From Halofilum ochraceum (GTDB lineage Bacteria; Pseudomonadota; Gammaproteobacteria; XJ16; Halofilaceae), in assembly GCF_001614315.2 (NCBI RefSeq), contig NZ_LVEG02000003.1, positions 1 through 50,352 on the forward strand: a stretch of 50,352 bases of DNA, written 5' to 3'. Positions 24,377 to 34,081 of this stretch are shown piece after piece. The notes beneath the pieces are model-generated. The model did no database searches and was not told the DNA's origin. It saw nothing but the letters and a program-made list of their open reading frames with translations. Each line of letters opens with the position of its first letter. Position 1 is the first letter of the stretch. Both the position numbers and the translations under genes were made by a program.

Positions 24377-25162
24377 CTACGCGGACATCAGATCGAAGTC
24401 GTAGTCCATGACCAGCGGTGCGTGGTCGGAGTAGCGTTCGTCGGTGTATACCCAGGCGTCGCGGATGGTGTCTTTCAGGCTCGGGGTGACGATCTGGTAG
24501 TCGATGCGCCAGCCTACGTTCTTCGCCCAGGCCTGGCCGCGGTTGGACCACCAGGTGTAGAGGTGGGGCGTCTCGGGGTGGACGACGCGGAAGGCGTCGA
24601 CCATGCCGATCTCGTCGAAGACCCGGTCCAGCCAGGCGCGTTCCTCCGGCAGAAAGCCCGAATTCTTCTTGTTGTTCTTCGGATTGGCGAGGTCGATTTC
24701 CGTGTGCGCGGTGTTCCAGTCGCCGCAGATGATCACGTCGCGGCCGCTGTCCTTGAGGCTCTGAAGATGGGGCAGGAAGCGGTCATGGAAGCGCATCTTC
24801 GCGGCCAGGCGTTCCTCGCTCGAGGTGCCGGACGGCAGGTACAGCGAGGCCACGACCAGATTGCCGAAGCGCATCTCGCACCAGCGGCCCTCGCGGTCGA
24901 ACTCGTCCAGACCCAGCCTGTCGGTGACCTCGTCGGGTTCGCGCCGCGCGTACACGGCCGTGCCGCTGTAGCCCTTTTTCTCGGCGTCGCAGTAGTGGCA
25001 CCAGTAGCCGTCGGGGTGGAACTGCGGGTCGCTCAGCTGGTCGACCTGCGCCTTGGTCTCCTGGATGCAGACCAGATCGGCGTCCTGGTGCGCCAGCCAG
25101 TCGAAAAATCCCTTCCGCGCGGCCGCGCGGATACCGTTGGCATTGAGGCTGATGACGCGCAT
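24377..25162 (-). CDS. xthA: Exodeoxyribonuclease III (Crc-locus type, catalytic residues intact)
   Basis: AP endonuclease and 3'-5' exonuclease for base-excision repair, 261 aa. The active-site set of the E. coli enzyme is intact: Glu in CIQETKAQ, Asp and Asn in CGDWNTAH, Asp in WRIDYQIV and the Asp-His pair in YSDHAPL. It lies beside pyrE, where Pseudomonas has crc, a catalytically dead relative, and shares the Crc-like opening [18 protein letters not shown] and the ending [11 protein letters not shown]. The start at 25162 has GAGGAA upstream; a longer frame from 25207 is not supported. Divergent from pyrE with 65 bp between. Confidence 0.95.
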   Translation of the reverse strand: MRVISLNANGIRAAARKGFFDWLAHQDADLVCIQETKAQVDQLSDPQFHPDGYWCHYCDAEKKGYSGTAVYARREPDEVTDRLGLDEFDREGRWCEMRFGNLVVASLYLPSGTSSEERLAAKMRFHDRFLPHLQSLKDSGRDVIICGDWNTAHTEIDLANPKNNKKNSGFLPEERAWLDRVFDEIGMVDAFRVVHPETPHLYTWWSNRGQAWAKNVGWRIDYQIVTPSLKDTIRDAWVYTDERYSDHAPLVMDYDFDLMSA

Positions 25163-25188
25163 GGTTCCTCCACTCGGAAAAGGCCCGG

Positions 25189-25194
25189 TATGAT
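25189..25194 (+). promoter_or_regulatory. Possible -10 element for pyrE
   Basis: TATGAT lies 34 bp before the pyrE ATG in the 65-bp divergent gap. The sequence 17 bp upstream, TTCCTC, is a poor -35 match, so the promoter may be weak or activator dependent. Confidence 0.4.
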
Positions 25195-25227
25195 ACGCGA
25201 CCCTCAATCTCAGAGGCAGGGCACACC

Positions 25228-25875
25228 ATGCGCGACTATCAGCGCCAGTTTCTCGAACTCGCCGTAGAGCGCGGCGCGCTGCGCTTCGGTCGGTTCGAGC
25301 TCAAATCGGGCCGCGTCAGCCCGTATTTCTTCAATATCGGGGCGCTGGATTCCGGTGCCGCGCTGGCCGGGCTCGGGCGGGCCTATGCGAACGCCATCGT
25401 CGATGCGGCCATCGACTTCGATATGCTGTTCGGGCCCGCCTACAAGGGGATTCCGCTGGTCTCGGCGACGGCAATCGCCCTGGCCGACGGCCACGACCTC
25501 GATCGGCCGTGGTGTTTCGACCGCAAGGAGGCGAAGGACCACGGCGAGGGGGGCAATGTCGTCGGTGCCCCGCTGGCCGGACGCGTGGTCATCGTCGATG
25601 ATGTCCTGACCGCCGGCACGGCCGTGCGCCAGGCGGCCGACCTGATCCGTACGGCGGGCGCCGAGGTCGCGGCGGTCGTGACCGCGCTCGACCGTCAGGA
25701 GCGCGGCCTGGGCGAGCGCTCGGCGGCGAGCGAGGCGGCGGCGGCCCTGGAGGCCCCGGTCGTCAGCATCGTCACGCTGGGCGATGTCCTCGATTATCTC
25801 GATGAATGCGGTGATCGCCCTGGGGACCGGGCCCAGGTCGCCGCATACCGCGAGCAGTATCGCGGGTTATATTGA
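25228..25875 (+). CDS. pyrE: Orotate phosphoribosyltransferase
   Basis: Joins orotate to PRPP to form OMP in pyrimidine synthesis. The 215-aa protein has [20 protein letters not shown], the [19 protein letters not shown] segment, the flexible loop [13 protein letters not shown] with catalytic Lys residues, and the PRPP-binding motif [13 protein letters not shown]. Length fits the bacterial enzyme. It lies near argB-algC-dut-coaBC as in Pseudomonas, but here is turned against argB with a DUF4124 gene in between. No attenuator hairpin with U-tract is evident upstream. Confidence 0.97.
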   Translation: MRDYQRQFLELAVERGALRFGRFELKSGRVSPYFFNIGALDSGAALAGLGRAYANAIVDAAIDFDMLFGPAYKGIPLVSATAIALADGHDLDRPWCFDRKEAKDHGEGGNVVGAPLAGRVVIVDDVLTAGTAVRQAADLIRTAGAEVAAVVTALDRQERGLGERSAASEAAAALEAPVVSIVTLGDVLDYLDECGDRPGDRAQVAAYREQYRGLY

Positions 25876-25944
25876 GCAAAGCGGCACGCGTTTTGCTTCG
25901 CATGCCGACGGGTGACCGGTGTACGGCGGCACCAGGGAGTCGGT

Positions 25945-26538
25945 ATGGCAGTGGGAGAGACATCGGCAGCGCGCATCGCTACCTGCGCCCTTGTGGCGTC
26001 CGCGCTGCTGTGGGCGCCGGTCGTCGTGGCGGACGAATTCCATCGCTGGGTGGATGAGAGCGGCGAGGTGCACTACACCGACGCGCCGCCGCCCGAGTCC
26101 GCCCGAAGCGCGGACCCCAAAGGCGAGGAGGAAAGCGAAGACGCGACCGCTCGGGCCCGTGAGGAGGCGGCCGCCGCCGAACGCGAGGCGCAGTCGCGGC
26201 AGGATCGTGTGCTCTGGGAATCCTATTCCAGTGTGACCGACATCGAGCGCACGCGGGACCGACGGCTCGAAGCCGTCGACGGCGAGATCGGCCTGGCGAA
26301 GCATCGCGTCGAGCGGGTGCGCGACCGGATCGAGCGTTATGACCGACTGCTCGCCGACCTGCCCGAGGACAACGAGCATCGGGAGGAGATGAAACGCCAG
26401 CGCGCGGACGCGCGTGAGCGGCTGGTGCGGCGACTCGATGAACTCGAGCAGGTCCAGGCCAGACGTATGCGGATGGAAGCACGCTTCGCCCGGGAGATCG
26501 AGCGCTTCCGCGAACTGATGGCGGATCGCGACCAGTAG
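25945..26538 (+). CDS. DUF4124-domain exported protein with coiled coil
   Basis: A 197-aa protein of unknown function. A signal peptide ends near VVVADE. Immediately after it is a DUF4124 domain, FHRWVDESGEVHYTDAPPPE, a short WW-like beta motif common in exported gammaproteobacterial proteins. The remainder is highly charged and helical (TARAREEAAAAEREAQSRQD and EEMKRQRADARERLVRRLDE), a probable coiled coil. The chosen ATG has AGGGAG upstream; an ATG 33 bp earlier is less likely. Similar proteins are found near pyrE in related bacteria as far as I recall, which I cannot verify here. Confidence 0.85.
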   Translation: MAVGETSAARIATCALVASALLWAPVVVADEFHRWVDESGEVHYTDAPPPESARSADPKGEEESEDATARAREEAAAAEREAQSRQDRVLWESYSSVTDIERTRDRRLEAVDGEIGLAKHRVERVRDRIERYDRLLADLPEDNEHREEMKRQRADARERLVRRLDELEQVQARRMRMEARFAREIERFRELMADRDQ

Positions 26539-26672
26539 GCTCAGCGGTTCTCGGAAAGCCTCTCAGGGAAGCTCTGATCAGAACCTCCCTGTGCCACTTC
26601 CACGCTACGGCATGGGGTTCTTACACAGGCTCTGTAAGCCCGACCTGCAGGATTCCGAGGATCGGAGGTTCC

Positions 26673-27560
<888 letters not shown>

Positions 27561-27590
27561 TTATCCGGGAAGTTGGAGACCACGGGTCGG

Positions 27591-28048
27591 GAACCACAGA
27601 TGGACACAGATGAACACAGATGGGCGTTTGTGGTCATCCTGTTCTTATGGAGCTTCGCTGTTCGGGATTGAAAGGCATAACCAAAAAATGGACTAAAAAT
27701 GAACAAAAAATAGATCTTATGGTTAACAGTGAATGAAGGACAAGCATCTGCGGGTGCGACTTCGATTCAGGCGCTGTCAGAAACACCGAATCACGAACGG
27801 CGCCATTTTTCGTTCATTTTTAGTCCATTTTATGGTTATGAATTCGTTTTTGATTCCTGCACGTAACGGCAGCGAAGCTCCAGAAGCCCACGCGCTCCCG
27901 AGACCCATTCGTGTCCATTCGTGTTCATTCGTGTTCATTCGTGGTTTTTCATTAAAGCCATCCTCACCCGAGGCATTTCCGCGACGCGCCTCAAGCGCAA
28001 CGGTAACCACAAACGCCATCCGTGTTCATCTGTGTCCATCTGTGGTTC
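27591..28048. repeat. Nested palindrome D (CACAGAT outer, A-rich inner)
   Basis: Fills the argB-algC gap. The outer pair at 27591-27634 and 28006-28048 carries triple CACAGAT decamers and continues into GGCGTTTGTGGT, with one mismatch and one indel in about 43. The inner pair at 27676-27711 and 27803-27840 is A-rich with few mismatches. GCTTCGC (near 27653) and GCGAAGC (27872-27878) lie between. A four-unit CACGAAT array at 27905-27945 occurs on one side only. Confidence 0.92.
27676..27840 (-). mobile_element. MITE-like core element, copy 2 (inverted relative to copy 1)
   Basis: About 165 bp with terminal inverted repeats CATAACC/GGTTATG. Read on the minus strand its interior has GACAGCGCCTGAA and GCAGATGCTTGTCCTT, the same order as copy 1 at 24031-24184. 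Outside the right terminus, CGAATTCAT, TGCACGTAACG and CAGCGAAGCTCCAG also match the flank of copy 1, so the conserved unit is larger than the terminal repeats. Confidence 0.5.
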
Positions 28049-28060
28049 TGAAACCCACGC

Positions 28061-29458
28061 TCAGAACGGCAACTCCAGATCGGGCTGCACCGCTAGGATC
28101 TGTTCGCGGAAGGCGTTCTGGATGCGTTCCAGCGCCTCCTGCGTGTCGGCCTCGAAGCGGGTGACGATGACCGGGGTGGTGTTCGAAGGGCGGGCGAGGC
28201 CCCAGCCGTCGGCGTAGTCGACGCGCAGGCCGTCGATCCGCAGGATCGAGCGGGCGTCGTCGAAGCGCGCCTGTTCCGCGAATTTTTCCATGAACGCGAA
28301 GTGCGCGCCTTCCTCGGCGAAGGGGATTGTGATCTCCGGCGTATTGATGCTGTCGGGCAGCTCGGCGAAGACTTCCTGCGGGGCGCGTGCGTCGGCCGCG
28401 AGCAGTTCCAGCAGCCGGGCACCGGCATAGAGACCGTCGTCGAAACCGGGCCAGCGGTCGCGGAAGAAGATATGGCCGCTCATCTCGCCGCCCAGTGCCG
28501 CATCGCGTTCGCGCATCCGGCCCTTGATGAATGAATGCCCCGTTTTGTACATCTCGCCGTCACCGCCGGCGTCGGCGATCGCCCGGGTCAGGTGGCTGCT
28601 GCATTTCACGTCGTAGACGATGCGCGCGCCGGGACGCTCGGCGAGTACGGCGCGGGTGTAGAGGATCATCTGGCGGTCGGGCCAGATCACGTTGCCGTGC
28701 CCGTCAACGACGCCGAGCCGGTCACCGTCGCCGTCGAAGGCGAGACCGAGGTCGAGGCCATTCTCGCGCACGCACGCGATGAGATCGCTCAGATTCTCCG
28801 GCTTGCTGGGGTCCGGGTGGTGATTCGGGAAGGTGCCGTCGACCTCGGCATAGAGCGCGTGAACCTCGCAGCCAAGCCCCTCGTACAGCTGCGGCGCCAC
28901 CGCACCGGTGATGCCGTTGCCGCAGTCGATGGCGATCCGCAGCGGCCGTTTCAGGTGAATATCGCCGAATACCTGCGCGAGATAGGTATCCGTGAAGTCG
29001 TCGATCTCTTCGGCCGAGCCGTTGCCGCTGGCGACGTCACCCGACTCGATCCGCTGCCGCAGTGCCTGGATCGCGTCGCCGGACAGCGTGTCGCCGCCGA
29101 TCATCATCTTCAGGCCGTTGTAGTCCGGCGGATTGTGACTGCCGGTCAGGACGATGCCGGTCCCGGTCTCGAGAGCGACGGTCGCGTAGTACAGCACCGG
29201 CGTCGGCACCGGCCCGATATCGATGACATGCATGCCGCCCGCGATCAGACCCTCGCGTAGCGCCGACAGCAGGTCGGGCCCGGAAAGGCGCCCGTCGCGG
29301 CCGATCACCACGCGGTACTGGTCGCGCGCGGCCGCTTCCGCCGCGAAGGCGCGGGCGATCGCGTGCACGCTCGCGCGGGTCAGGGTATCCCCGACCACCC
29401 CGCGGATGTCATAGGCACGGAACAGGCTCGGGGCCACGGCGGGCAATGCATCGGTCAT
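28061..29458 (-). CDS. algC: Phosphomannomutase/phosphoglucomutase AlgC
   Basis: Interconverts hexose 1- and 6-phosphates (mannose, glucose) for LPS, exopolysaccharide and other sugar-nucleotide pathways. The 465-aa alpha-phosphohexomutase has the phosphoserine loop TGSHNPPDYNGLKM, the metal loop DGDGDRLGVVDGHG, the sugar-binding GGEMSGHIFF and the C-terminal phosphate-binding RPSNTTPVIVTRFE. The opening LFRAYDIRGVVGDTLT is typical. It is 4 bp downstream of dut in the same direction. No alginate genes are nearby, so a general envelope-sugar role is more likely than alginate. Confidence 0.96.
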   Translation of the reverse strand: MTDALPAVAPSLFRAYDIRGVVGDTLTRASVHAIARAFAAEAAARDQYRVVIGRDGRLSGPDLLSALREGLIAGGMHVIDIGPVPTPVLYYATVALETGTGIVLTGSHNPPDYNGLKMMIGGDTLSGDAIQALRQRIESGDVASGNGSAEEIDDFTDTYLAQVFGDIHLKRPLRIAIDCGNGITGAVAPQLYEGLGCEVHALYAEVDGTFPNHHPDPSKPENLSDLIACVRENGLDLGLAFDGDGDRLGVVDGHGNVIWPDRQMILYTRAVLAERPGARIVYDVKCSSHLTRAIADAGGDGEMYKTGHSFIKGRMRERDAALGGEMSGHIFFRDRWPGFDDGLYAGARLLELLAADARAPQEVFAELPDSINTPEITIPFAEEGAHFAFMEKFAEQARFDDARSILRIDGLRVDYADGWGLARPSNTTPVIVTRFEADTQEALERIQNAFREQILAVQPDLELPF

Positions 29459-29462
29459 GGGT

Positions 29463-29924
29463 TCAGTTCCTTCCGGACGAGCCGAAACCGCCCGCGCCGC
29501 GGGCGGTCTGCTCGAAATCGTCGACGATTTCGAATTCGGCCTGGATGACGGGGACGATCACGAGCTGGGCGATACGTTCGCCCACCTCGATCGTGAAGGG
29601 CGTGTCGCCCCGGTTCCAGCACGAGACCATCAGCGGGCCCTGGTAGTCGCTGTCGATCAGGCCGACGCCGTTACCGAGGACGATGCCGTGTTTGTGCCCG
29701 AGTCCGGAGCGCGGGAGTATCGTCGCAGCCCGGTCGCGGCGTGCGATGTGCAGTGCGATGCCGGTGGGGATCAGCACGGTCGCGCCCGGTTCCAGCGTCA
29801 GTGGCGCGTCGAGGCACGCGCGCAGATCGACGCCGGCGGCGCCGTCGGTTGCGTAGCCGGGCAGCGGGATCGAGTCGCCGACGCGTTCGTCGAGGATGCG
29901 GATACGATAGGTCTCTTCGCTCAC
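29463..29924 (-). CDS. dut: dUTP diphosphatase
   Basis: Cleaves dUTP to dUMP and pyrophosphate, keeping uracil out of DNA and supplying thymidylate synthesis. The 153-aa trimeric enzyme has its conserved motifs: [16 protein letters not shown], then [29 protein letters not shown] and [11 protein letters not shown]. The C-terminal arm motif is [10 protein letters not shown]. Start is the GTG at 29924, whose GTGA overlaps the coaBC stop; this gives the same length as E. coli Dut, while the longer frame overlaps coaBC heavily and is not real. Translation is probably coupled to coaBC. Confidence 0.96.
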   Translation of the reverse strand: MSEETYRIRILDERVGDSIPLPGYATDGAAGVDLRACLDAPLTLEPGATVLIPTGIALHIARRDRAATILPRSGLGHKHGIVLGNGVGLIDSDYQGPLMVSCWNRGDTPFTIEVGERIAQLVIVPVIQAEFEIVDDFEQTARGAGGFGSSGRN

Positions 29925-31147
29925 GGCGTTTCGTTCCGTTGTTCCCGCGAGGGCGCCGACAGGCGCTCGGCGATCGCCCCGATCAGTTCGCGGGCCAGCG
30001 TTTCCTTGTCGGCGGGACCGAGTCGCACGGAGCCGTGGTCGTCGAACAGCTCCAGCGTACTCTCGACGTCGCCGAAGCCGATGCCGGCGCCGACGGTGTT
30101 CGCGCAGATCAGGTCCGCGCCCTTGCTCCGTCGTTTGGCCTGGGCGTTCTCGGCGACCGCATCGGTCTCCGCCGCGAAGCCCACGCAATACGGTCGCGGC
30201 GAACGCGCGCAGACCGCCGCCAGGATGTCCGGGTTGCGTGCCAGCGCCAGCGTGCGGCCGTCTTCGTCACCCTTCTTGATCTTCCGCTCGGCGACCTCCG
30301 AGGGACGGTAATCGGCGACGGCGGCCGTGGCGATGAAGATATCGGCCGCGTCGATATGCGTCTCGACGGCGGTCTGCATCGCGCGTGCGCTGTCGACATC
30401 GATGCGCTCGACGCCGGCGGGCGTCGAGCGCTCGACTGGCCCGCTCACCAGCGTCACGCGCGCGCCGGCCCGGGCGGCGGAGGCGGCGATCGCGAAGCCC
30501 ATGCGCCCGCTGCTGTGGTTGCTCAGATACCGCACCGGGTCCAGCGCCTCGCGCGTGGGGCCGGCGGTGATCAGGACGTGTTGGCCGGCCAGCAGGCGCG
30601 GCCCGAGCAGTTCGGTGCAGTCACCGAGCAGTTCCGCCGGCTCGCGCATACGGCCGCTGCCGGTCTCCCCGCATGCCTGGTCGCCGCTCGCCGGACCGAG
30701 GATCGTCACCCCGCGCGTGCGCAGGCGCTCGACATTCTCGGCGGTGGCGGGGTGCGCCCACATCACCTGGTTCATCGCCGGCGCGACCGCGAGCGGCGAT
30801 TCGGTGGCGAGGCAGATGGTGGTCAGCAGGTCATCGGCATGGCCGTGCGCGAGGCGCGCGATGCAGTCGGCGCTCGCCGGCGCGACGATGACGAGATCGG
30901 CCCAGCGGGCCAGCTCGATGTGCCCCATCGCGGCTTCGGCGTCCGGATCGAGCAGGTCGGTATGGACCTTTTCGCCCGACAGGGCCTGGAAGGTGAGCGG
31001 CCCGACAAAATCCTGCGCGGCCCGCGTCATGACCACGCGCACCTGCGCGCCCGCCTTCGTCAAAAGGCGCGTGAACTCGGCGGCCTTATAGGCGGCGATC
31101 CCGCCCGTGACCCCCAGCAGAATGCGGCGTTCAGCCAGTCCCGACAT
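29921..31147 (-). CDS. coaBC: Bifunctional phosphopantothenoylcysteine decarboxylase/synthetase CoaBC
   Basis: Makes 4'-phosphopantetheine precursor for coenzyme A. The N-terminal flavoprotein CoaC half has [20 protein letters not shown], the [20 protein letters not shown] segment and the PAMNQVMW motif, plus a flexible Cys loop ([13 protein letters not shown]). The CoaB half has [33 protein letters not shown] and the KIKKG motif. The length of 408 aa is normal. The chosen ATG at 31147 starts [11 protein letters not shown]; 75 upstream in-frame codons lie partly in palindrome G. It heads coaBC-dut-algC. Confidence 0.96.
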   Translation of the reverse strand: MSGLAERRILLGVTGGIAAYKAAEFTRLLTKAGAQVRVVMTRAAQDFVGPLTFQALSGEKVHTDLLDPDAEAAMGHIELARWADLVIVAPASADCIARLAHGHADDLLTTICLATESPLAVAPAMNQVMWAHPATAENVERLRTRGVTILGPASGDQACGETGSGRMREPAELLGDCTELLGPRLLAGQHVLITAGPTREALDPVRYLSNHSSGRMGFAIAASAARAGARVTLVSGPVERSTPAGVERIDVDSARAMQTAVETHIDAADIFIATAAVADYRPSEVAERKIKKGDEDGRTLALARNPDILAAVCARSPRPYCVGFAAETDAVAENAQAKRRSKGADLICANTVGAGIGFGDVESTLELFDDHGSVRLGPADKETLARELIGAIAERLSAPSREQRNETP

Positions 31148-31201
31148 GGCGCGAAGTGTAGCAGACGGTTGCCCGGGTTCGCCGGTTCGGTCGATCCCTT
31201 G

Positions 31202-31450
31202 AAGGCGTTTTCTCGCCAAGACGCCAAGCGCTCCAAGAAAAAAACGACAAGGTAACGAAAAGATGCCGTTGGTGGATAAGCCTGCTTCCGGGGGGCTCCC
31301 CGGCTTACGGCTATCCCGCAGGAGCCCGACTTTCAATGCGGGTCGCACGTCAGCCATGCCCTTGTGCAGCATTGCGCCCGCAACGGTTCCGGCGATTACT
31401 TTTTTTTGCTCTTACTTGGCGCGCTTGACGTCTTGGCGAGAAAACGCCTT
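31202..31450. repeat. Palindrome G (TCGCCAAGGCGC-family arms)
   Basis: The arm 31202-31244 begins AAGGCGTTTTCTCGCCAAGA and ends in a run of A. The arm 31400-31450 is its reverse complement with about 32 of the first 36 positions matching, including the A/T run. It occupies the divergent gap between coaBC and uppP, so it probably surrounds their promoters. The interior is GC rich with no protein-like ORF. Confidence 0.87.
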
Positions 31451-31555
31451 TTATACGCGTAACCTATGGATCGCATATCACGCAGTCCGACTCGTCAGCC
31501 CATGCCACCGCCGGTACACTCGCCGCGGCCGTGATGGCGCGCCCAGGAGAGGTTA

Positions 31556-32356
31556 TTGGATCCCGTTCAGCTGCTTGTGCTTGCCCTGGTGCAGGGCATC
31601 ACGGAGTTTCTGCCGATTTCGAGTTCGGCGCATCTGATCCTCGTGCCGGTGATCACCGGCTGGGAAGATCAGGGCCTCGCCTTCGATATCGCCGTGCATC
31701 TCGGCACCCTGCTGGCGGTGGTCGGGTATTTCCGCGCGCGGGTCGCGCGTCTGATCGTGGCCGGGATCCGGGCACCATTCACACGGGAGCGCGATGTCGA
31801 CGGCCGGCTGGCTTGGCTGCTGGTGCTTGGCACGATCCCCGTGGGCCTCGCCGGACTGCTGTTCAAGGACGTCGTGGAAACGACGCTGCGCGGACCGCTG
31901 GTGATCGCCGCCGCCAGTATCGGCTTCGGCCTGCTGCTGTGGTGGTCGGACCGCGGCGGTGGCGGCACCCGCGACGAGGACAGCCTGAACTGGCGCGATG
32001 CGCTGTTCATCGGCGTGTTCCAGGCGATCGCCCTGATCCCGGGTACCTCACGCTCGGGGATCACGATGACGGCCGCGCTGTTACTGCGCCTGGATCGCGT
32101 CGCCGCTGCCCGTTTCTCGTTCCTGCTCTCGATCCCGGTCATCGTGTTGTCCGGCCTCCTGCAGGTGTACGAACTGGTCGTCGCCGGCGATCCCGTGGCC
32201 TGGGGCGTGCTGGTGACCGGCACGCTGTGCGCCGCGCTCGCCGCCTGGGCGTGCATCCATCTGTTCCTGCGTTTCATCGAACGCCTGGGGATGGCGCCGT
32301 TCGTCATGTACCGGATTGCGCTCGGGCTGGTGTTGATCCTCGTTTTCGCCTTCTGA
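31556..32356 (+). CDS. uppP: Undecaprenyl-diphosphatase UppP
   Basis: Dephosphorylates undecaprenyl pyrophosphate so the lipid carrier can be reused for wall and polymer synthesis; high dosage gives bacitracin resistance. The 266-aa integral membrane protein has the catalytic motif GITEFLPISSSAHLI near residue 15 and PGTSRSGITMTAALLLRLDR around 165. Start is a rare TTG at 31556, supported by AGGAGAGG four to five bases upstream and by the expected distance to the first motif; the nearby ATG and GTG are out of frame. Weak initiation may limit expression. Confidence 0.95.
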   Translation: MDPVQLLVLALVQGITEFLPISSSAHLILVPVITGWEDQGLAFDIAVHLGTLLAVVGYFRARVARLIVAGIRAPFTRERDVDGRLAWLLVLGTIPVGLAGLLFKDVVETTLRGPLVIAAASIGFGLLLWWSDRGGGGTRDEDSLNWRDALFIGVFQAIALIPGTSRSGITMTAALLLRLDRVAAARFSFLLSIPVIVLSGLLQVYELVVAGDPVAWGVLVTGTLCAALAAWACIHLFLRFIERLGMAPFVMYRIALGLVLILVFAF

Positions 32357-32390
32357 GTCGGCGCCTTCCGGGGCGATCCTGCCGTGGGTT

Positions 32391-32474
32391 GGTTCTCGCC
32401 AAGGCGCGAAGAGCGCCAAGGGACGCGAAGAAGGCAAAAGCGTTCTCACGCAGAGCCGCTGAGGCCGCTGAGGA
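32391..32474 (+). repeat. TCGCCAAGGCGC repeat followed by CAGAGCCGCTGAGG repeat
   Basis: The first 40 bp (GGTTCTCGCCAAGGCGCGAA, then GAGCGCCAAGGGACGCGAAG) is the same family as the arms of palindromes E and G. It is followed at 32441 by TTCTCACGCAGAGCCGC and TGAGGCCGCTGAGGA, which looks like another dispersed repeat. No inverted partner is obvious within the 515-bp gap downstream of uppP. Confidence 0.7.
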
Positions 32475-32593
32475 AGGCGTAGATCGGTCTGGCGGGGTCC
32501 GCGGCGGATATCGAACCGCGGCATTTCACCGCGCAATGCCGGCATTCCCCGGCGGCGAATGACAGTGCATGTCACGAATGCCAGAGGCGCCGG

Positions 32594-32699
32594 GAAAAGC
32601 CGACCTACACAACTAACCGCGGCACAACCCTGGCCGTTTCGCCGATTCCGGCTCCGTGCCCGGGATGCGCGCGTTCGCCTCCGGCGAAAACGCGCCTAC
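32594..32699. repeat. GCCTACG-type half-sites and hairpin
   Basis: GAAAAGCCGACCTACAC (from 32594) resembles one arm of palindrome A. Further on, TTCGCC-TCC-GGCGAA (32674-32688) forms a hairpin extended by flanking GCG/CGC and followed by GCGCCTACG. These look like decayed or related repeats. Nothing else is recognisable between 32475 and 32700. Confidence 0.5.
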
Positions 32700-32709
32700 G
32701 AACCTCTCG

Positions 32710-32758
32710 CCCTCAGCCCTCAGCCCTCCACCCTTGGCCCTTCGCCCTTCGCCCTGCC
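32710..32758 (+). repeat. Imperfect tandem heptamer (7 x CCCTNNN)
   Basis: Seven consecutive 7-bp units: CCCTCAG twice, CCCTCCA, CCCTTGG, CCCTTCG twice, CCCTGCC. It ends 113 bp before the aminotransferase start, inside its presumed upstream region. Confidence 0.8.
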
Positions 32759-32871
32759 TCTGCGGTCTCGGTGAGATCGCAGTCGCACAGGGACAAGTTG
32801 CGCTTGGACGCGGTGAGGACCGGTCTCTATACTCCTTCGGTTTGTCCGCCGAACCGCAGGGAAGGCTTGCC

Positions 32872-34062
32872 ATGACTGCACGATCGTTCCGTCCACCCGT
32901 CCGTACCCTGATGGGGCCCGGGCCGTCCGATGTCCATCCGCGCCAGCTCGAGGCACTGGGCCGGCCGACCGTTGGCCACCTCGATCCGACGTTCATCGAA
33001 TTGATGGACGAGATCAAGGGGATGCTGCAGTACGCGTTCCGGACGGAGAATCGGCTGACGATGCCGATCTCGGCGCCGGGTTCCGCCGGCATGGAGGCCG
33101 CGTTCGTGAACCTCGTCGAACCGGGCGATACGGTCATCGTCTGCCGCAATGGCGTGTTCGGTGCCCGCATGAAGGAGAACGTCGAGCGCTGTGGTGCGAC
33201 CGCCGTGATGGTCGAGGACGACTGGGGCAGTCCGGTCGATCCGGAGAAAGTCGAGGATGCGCTGAAGCGCCATCCCGAGGCGAAGATCGTCGCCTTCGTG
33301 CACGCCGAGACCTCGACCGGTGCCCGTTCCGATGCCGAGACGCTCTGTCGCCTCGCCCGCGATCACGATTGCCTGACCATCGTCGATGCGGTCACGTCCC
33401 TCGGTGGCATCCCGCTGGAAGTGGACCGCTGGGGCATCGATGCGATCTATTCCGGCACGCAGAAGTGCCTGTCCTGCACCCCCGGCCTGTCGCCCGTGAG
33501 CTACTCCGAGCGCGCGATCGAGGCGATCCAGAATCGCTCGACGAAGGTGCAGAGCTGGTTCCTCGATCTCAATCTGATCATGGGATACTGGGGCGACGGT
33601 GGCGGCTCTTCCAAGCGCGCGTATCATCACACGGCGCCGGTCAACTCACTCTATGGGTTGCACGAAGCGCTGGTGATGCTGACCGAGGAAGGTCTCGAGA
33701 ATGCCTGGGCCCGACATCGGCACATGCACGAGGCGCTCAAGGCCGGGCTGGAGGCGATGGGTCTGTCATTCGTGGTCGACGAGGCGTACCGGCTGCCGGA
33801 ACTCAACTCCGTGTGGACCCCCGCGGGTATCGACGAGGCCGCCGTGCGCGCCCGTCTGCTGCAGGAGTTCAACCTCGAAATCGGTGCCGGCCTGGGCGCG
33901 TTCGCCGGCAAGGTGTGGCGCATCGGCTTGATGGGACACAGTGCCCGCGCGGAGAACGTGATGCTCTGCCTGAGCGCCCTCGAGGCGATCCTCGGCGAAA
34001 TGGAGGCACCGATCGAGCGCGGTGCCGCGACCAGCGCCGCGCAGCGCGTGCTTTCCGCATGA
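32872..34062 (+). CDS. Class V aminotransferase, serine/alanine-glyoxylate aminotransferase family
   Basis: A 396-aa PLP enzyme that likely moves the amino group of alanine or serine to glyoxylate. Landmarks are the N-terminal MGPGPSDVHPRQLEAL and GRPTVGHLDPTF, the cofactor region SAPGSAGMEAAFVNLVEPGD, the Asp of IVDAVTSLGG, the Schiff-base Lys in SGTQKCLSCTPGLSP and the C-terminal GAGLGAFAGKVWRIGLMGHS. Which amino donor is used cannot be read from sequence. The ATG at 32872 has AGGGAAGG upstream; a longer frame from 32656 runs through repeats. No other glyoxylate-pathway gene is nearby; the downstream neighbour is VanZ-like. Confidence 0.9.
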   Translation: MTARSFRPPVRTLMGPGPSDVHPRQLEALGRPTVGHLDPTFIELMDEIKGMLQYAFRTENRLTMPISAPGSAGMEAAFVNLVEPGDTVIVCRNGVFGARMKENVERCGATAVMVEDDWGSPVDPEKVEDALKRHPEAKIVAFVHAETSTGARSDAETLCRLARDHDCLTIVDAVTSLGGIPLEVDRWGIDAIYSGTQKCLSCTPGLSPVSYSERAIEAIQNRSTKVQSWFLDLNLIMGYWGDGGGSSKRAYHHTAPVNSLYGLHEALVMLTEEGLENAWARHRHMHEALKAGLEAMGLSFVVDEAYRLPELNSVWTPAGIDEAAVRARLLQEFNLEIGAGLGAFAGKVWRIGLMGHSARAENVMLCLSALEAILGEMEAPIERGAATSAAQRVLSA

Positions 34063-34081
34063 AGTGGTCCGCGAGCGGGCC

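Noticed and set aside
25877..25890. 14-base match CAAAGCGGCACGCG between the pyrE 3' flank and the MITE-like core at 24107
   Set aside because: Too short and without terminal repeats; a decayed fragment is possible but chance cannot be excluded.
26552..26640. Small hairpins between the DUF4124 gene and argB (TCTGATCAGA; CTTACA/TGTAAG)
   Set aside because: Stems are short and no U-tract follows on either strand, so I do not call a terminator.
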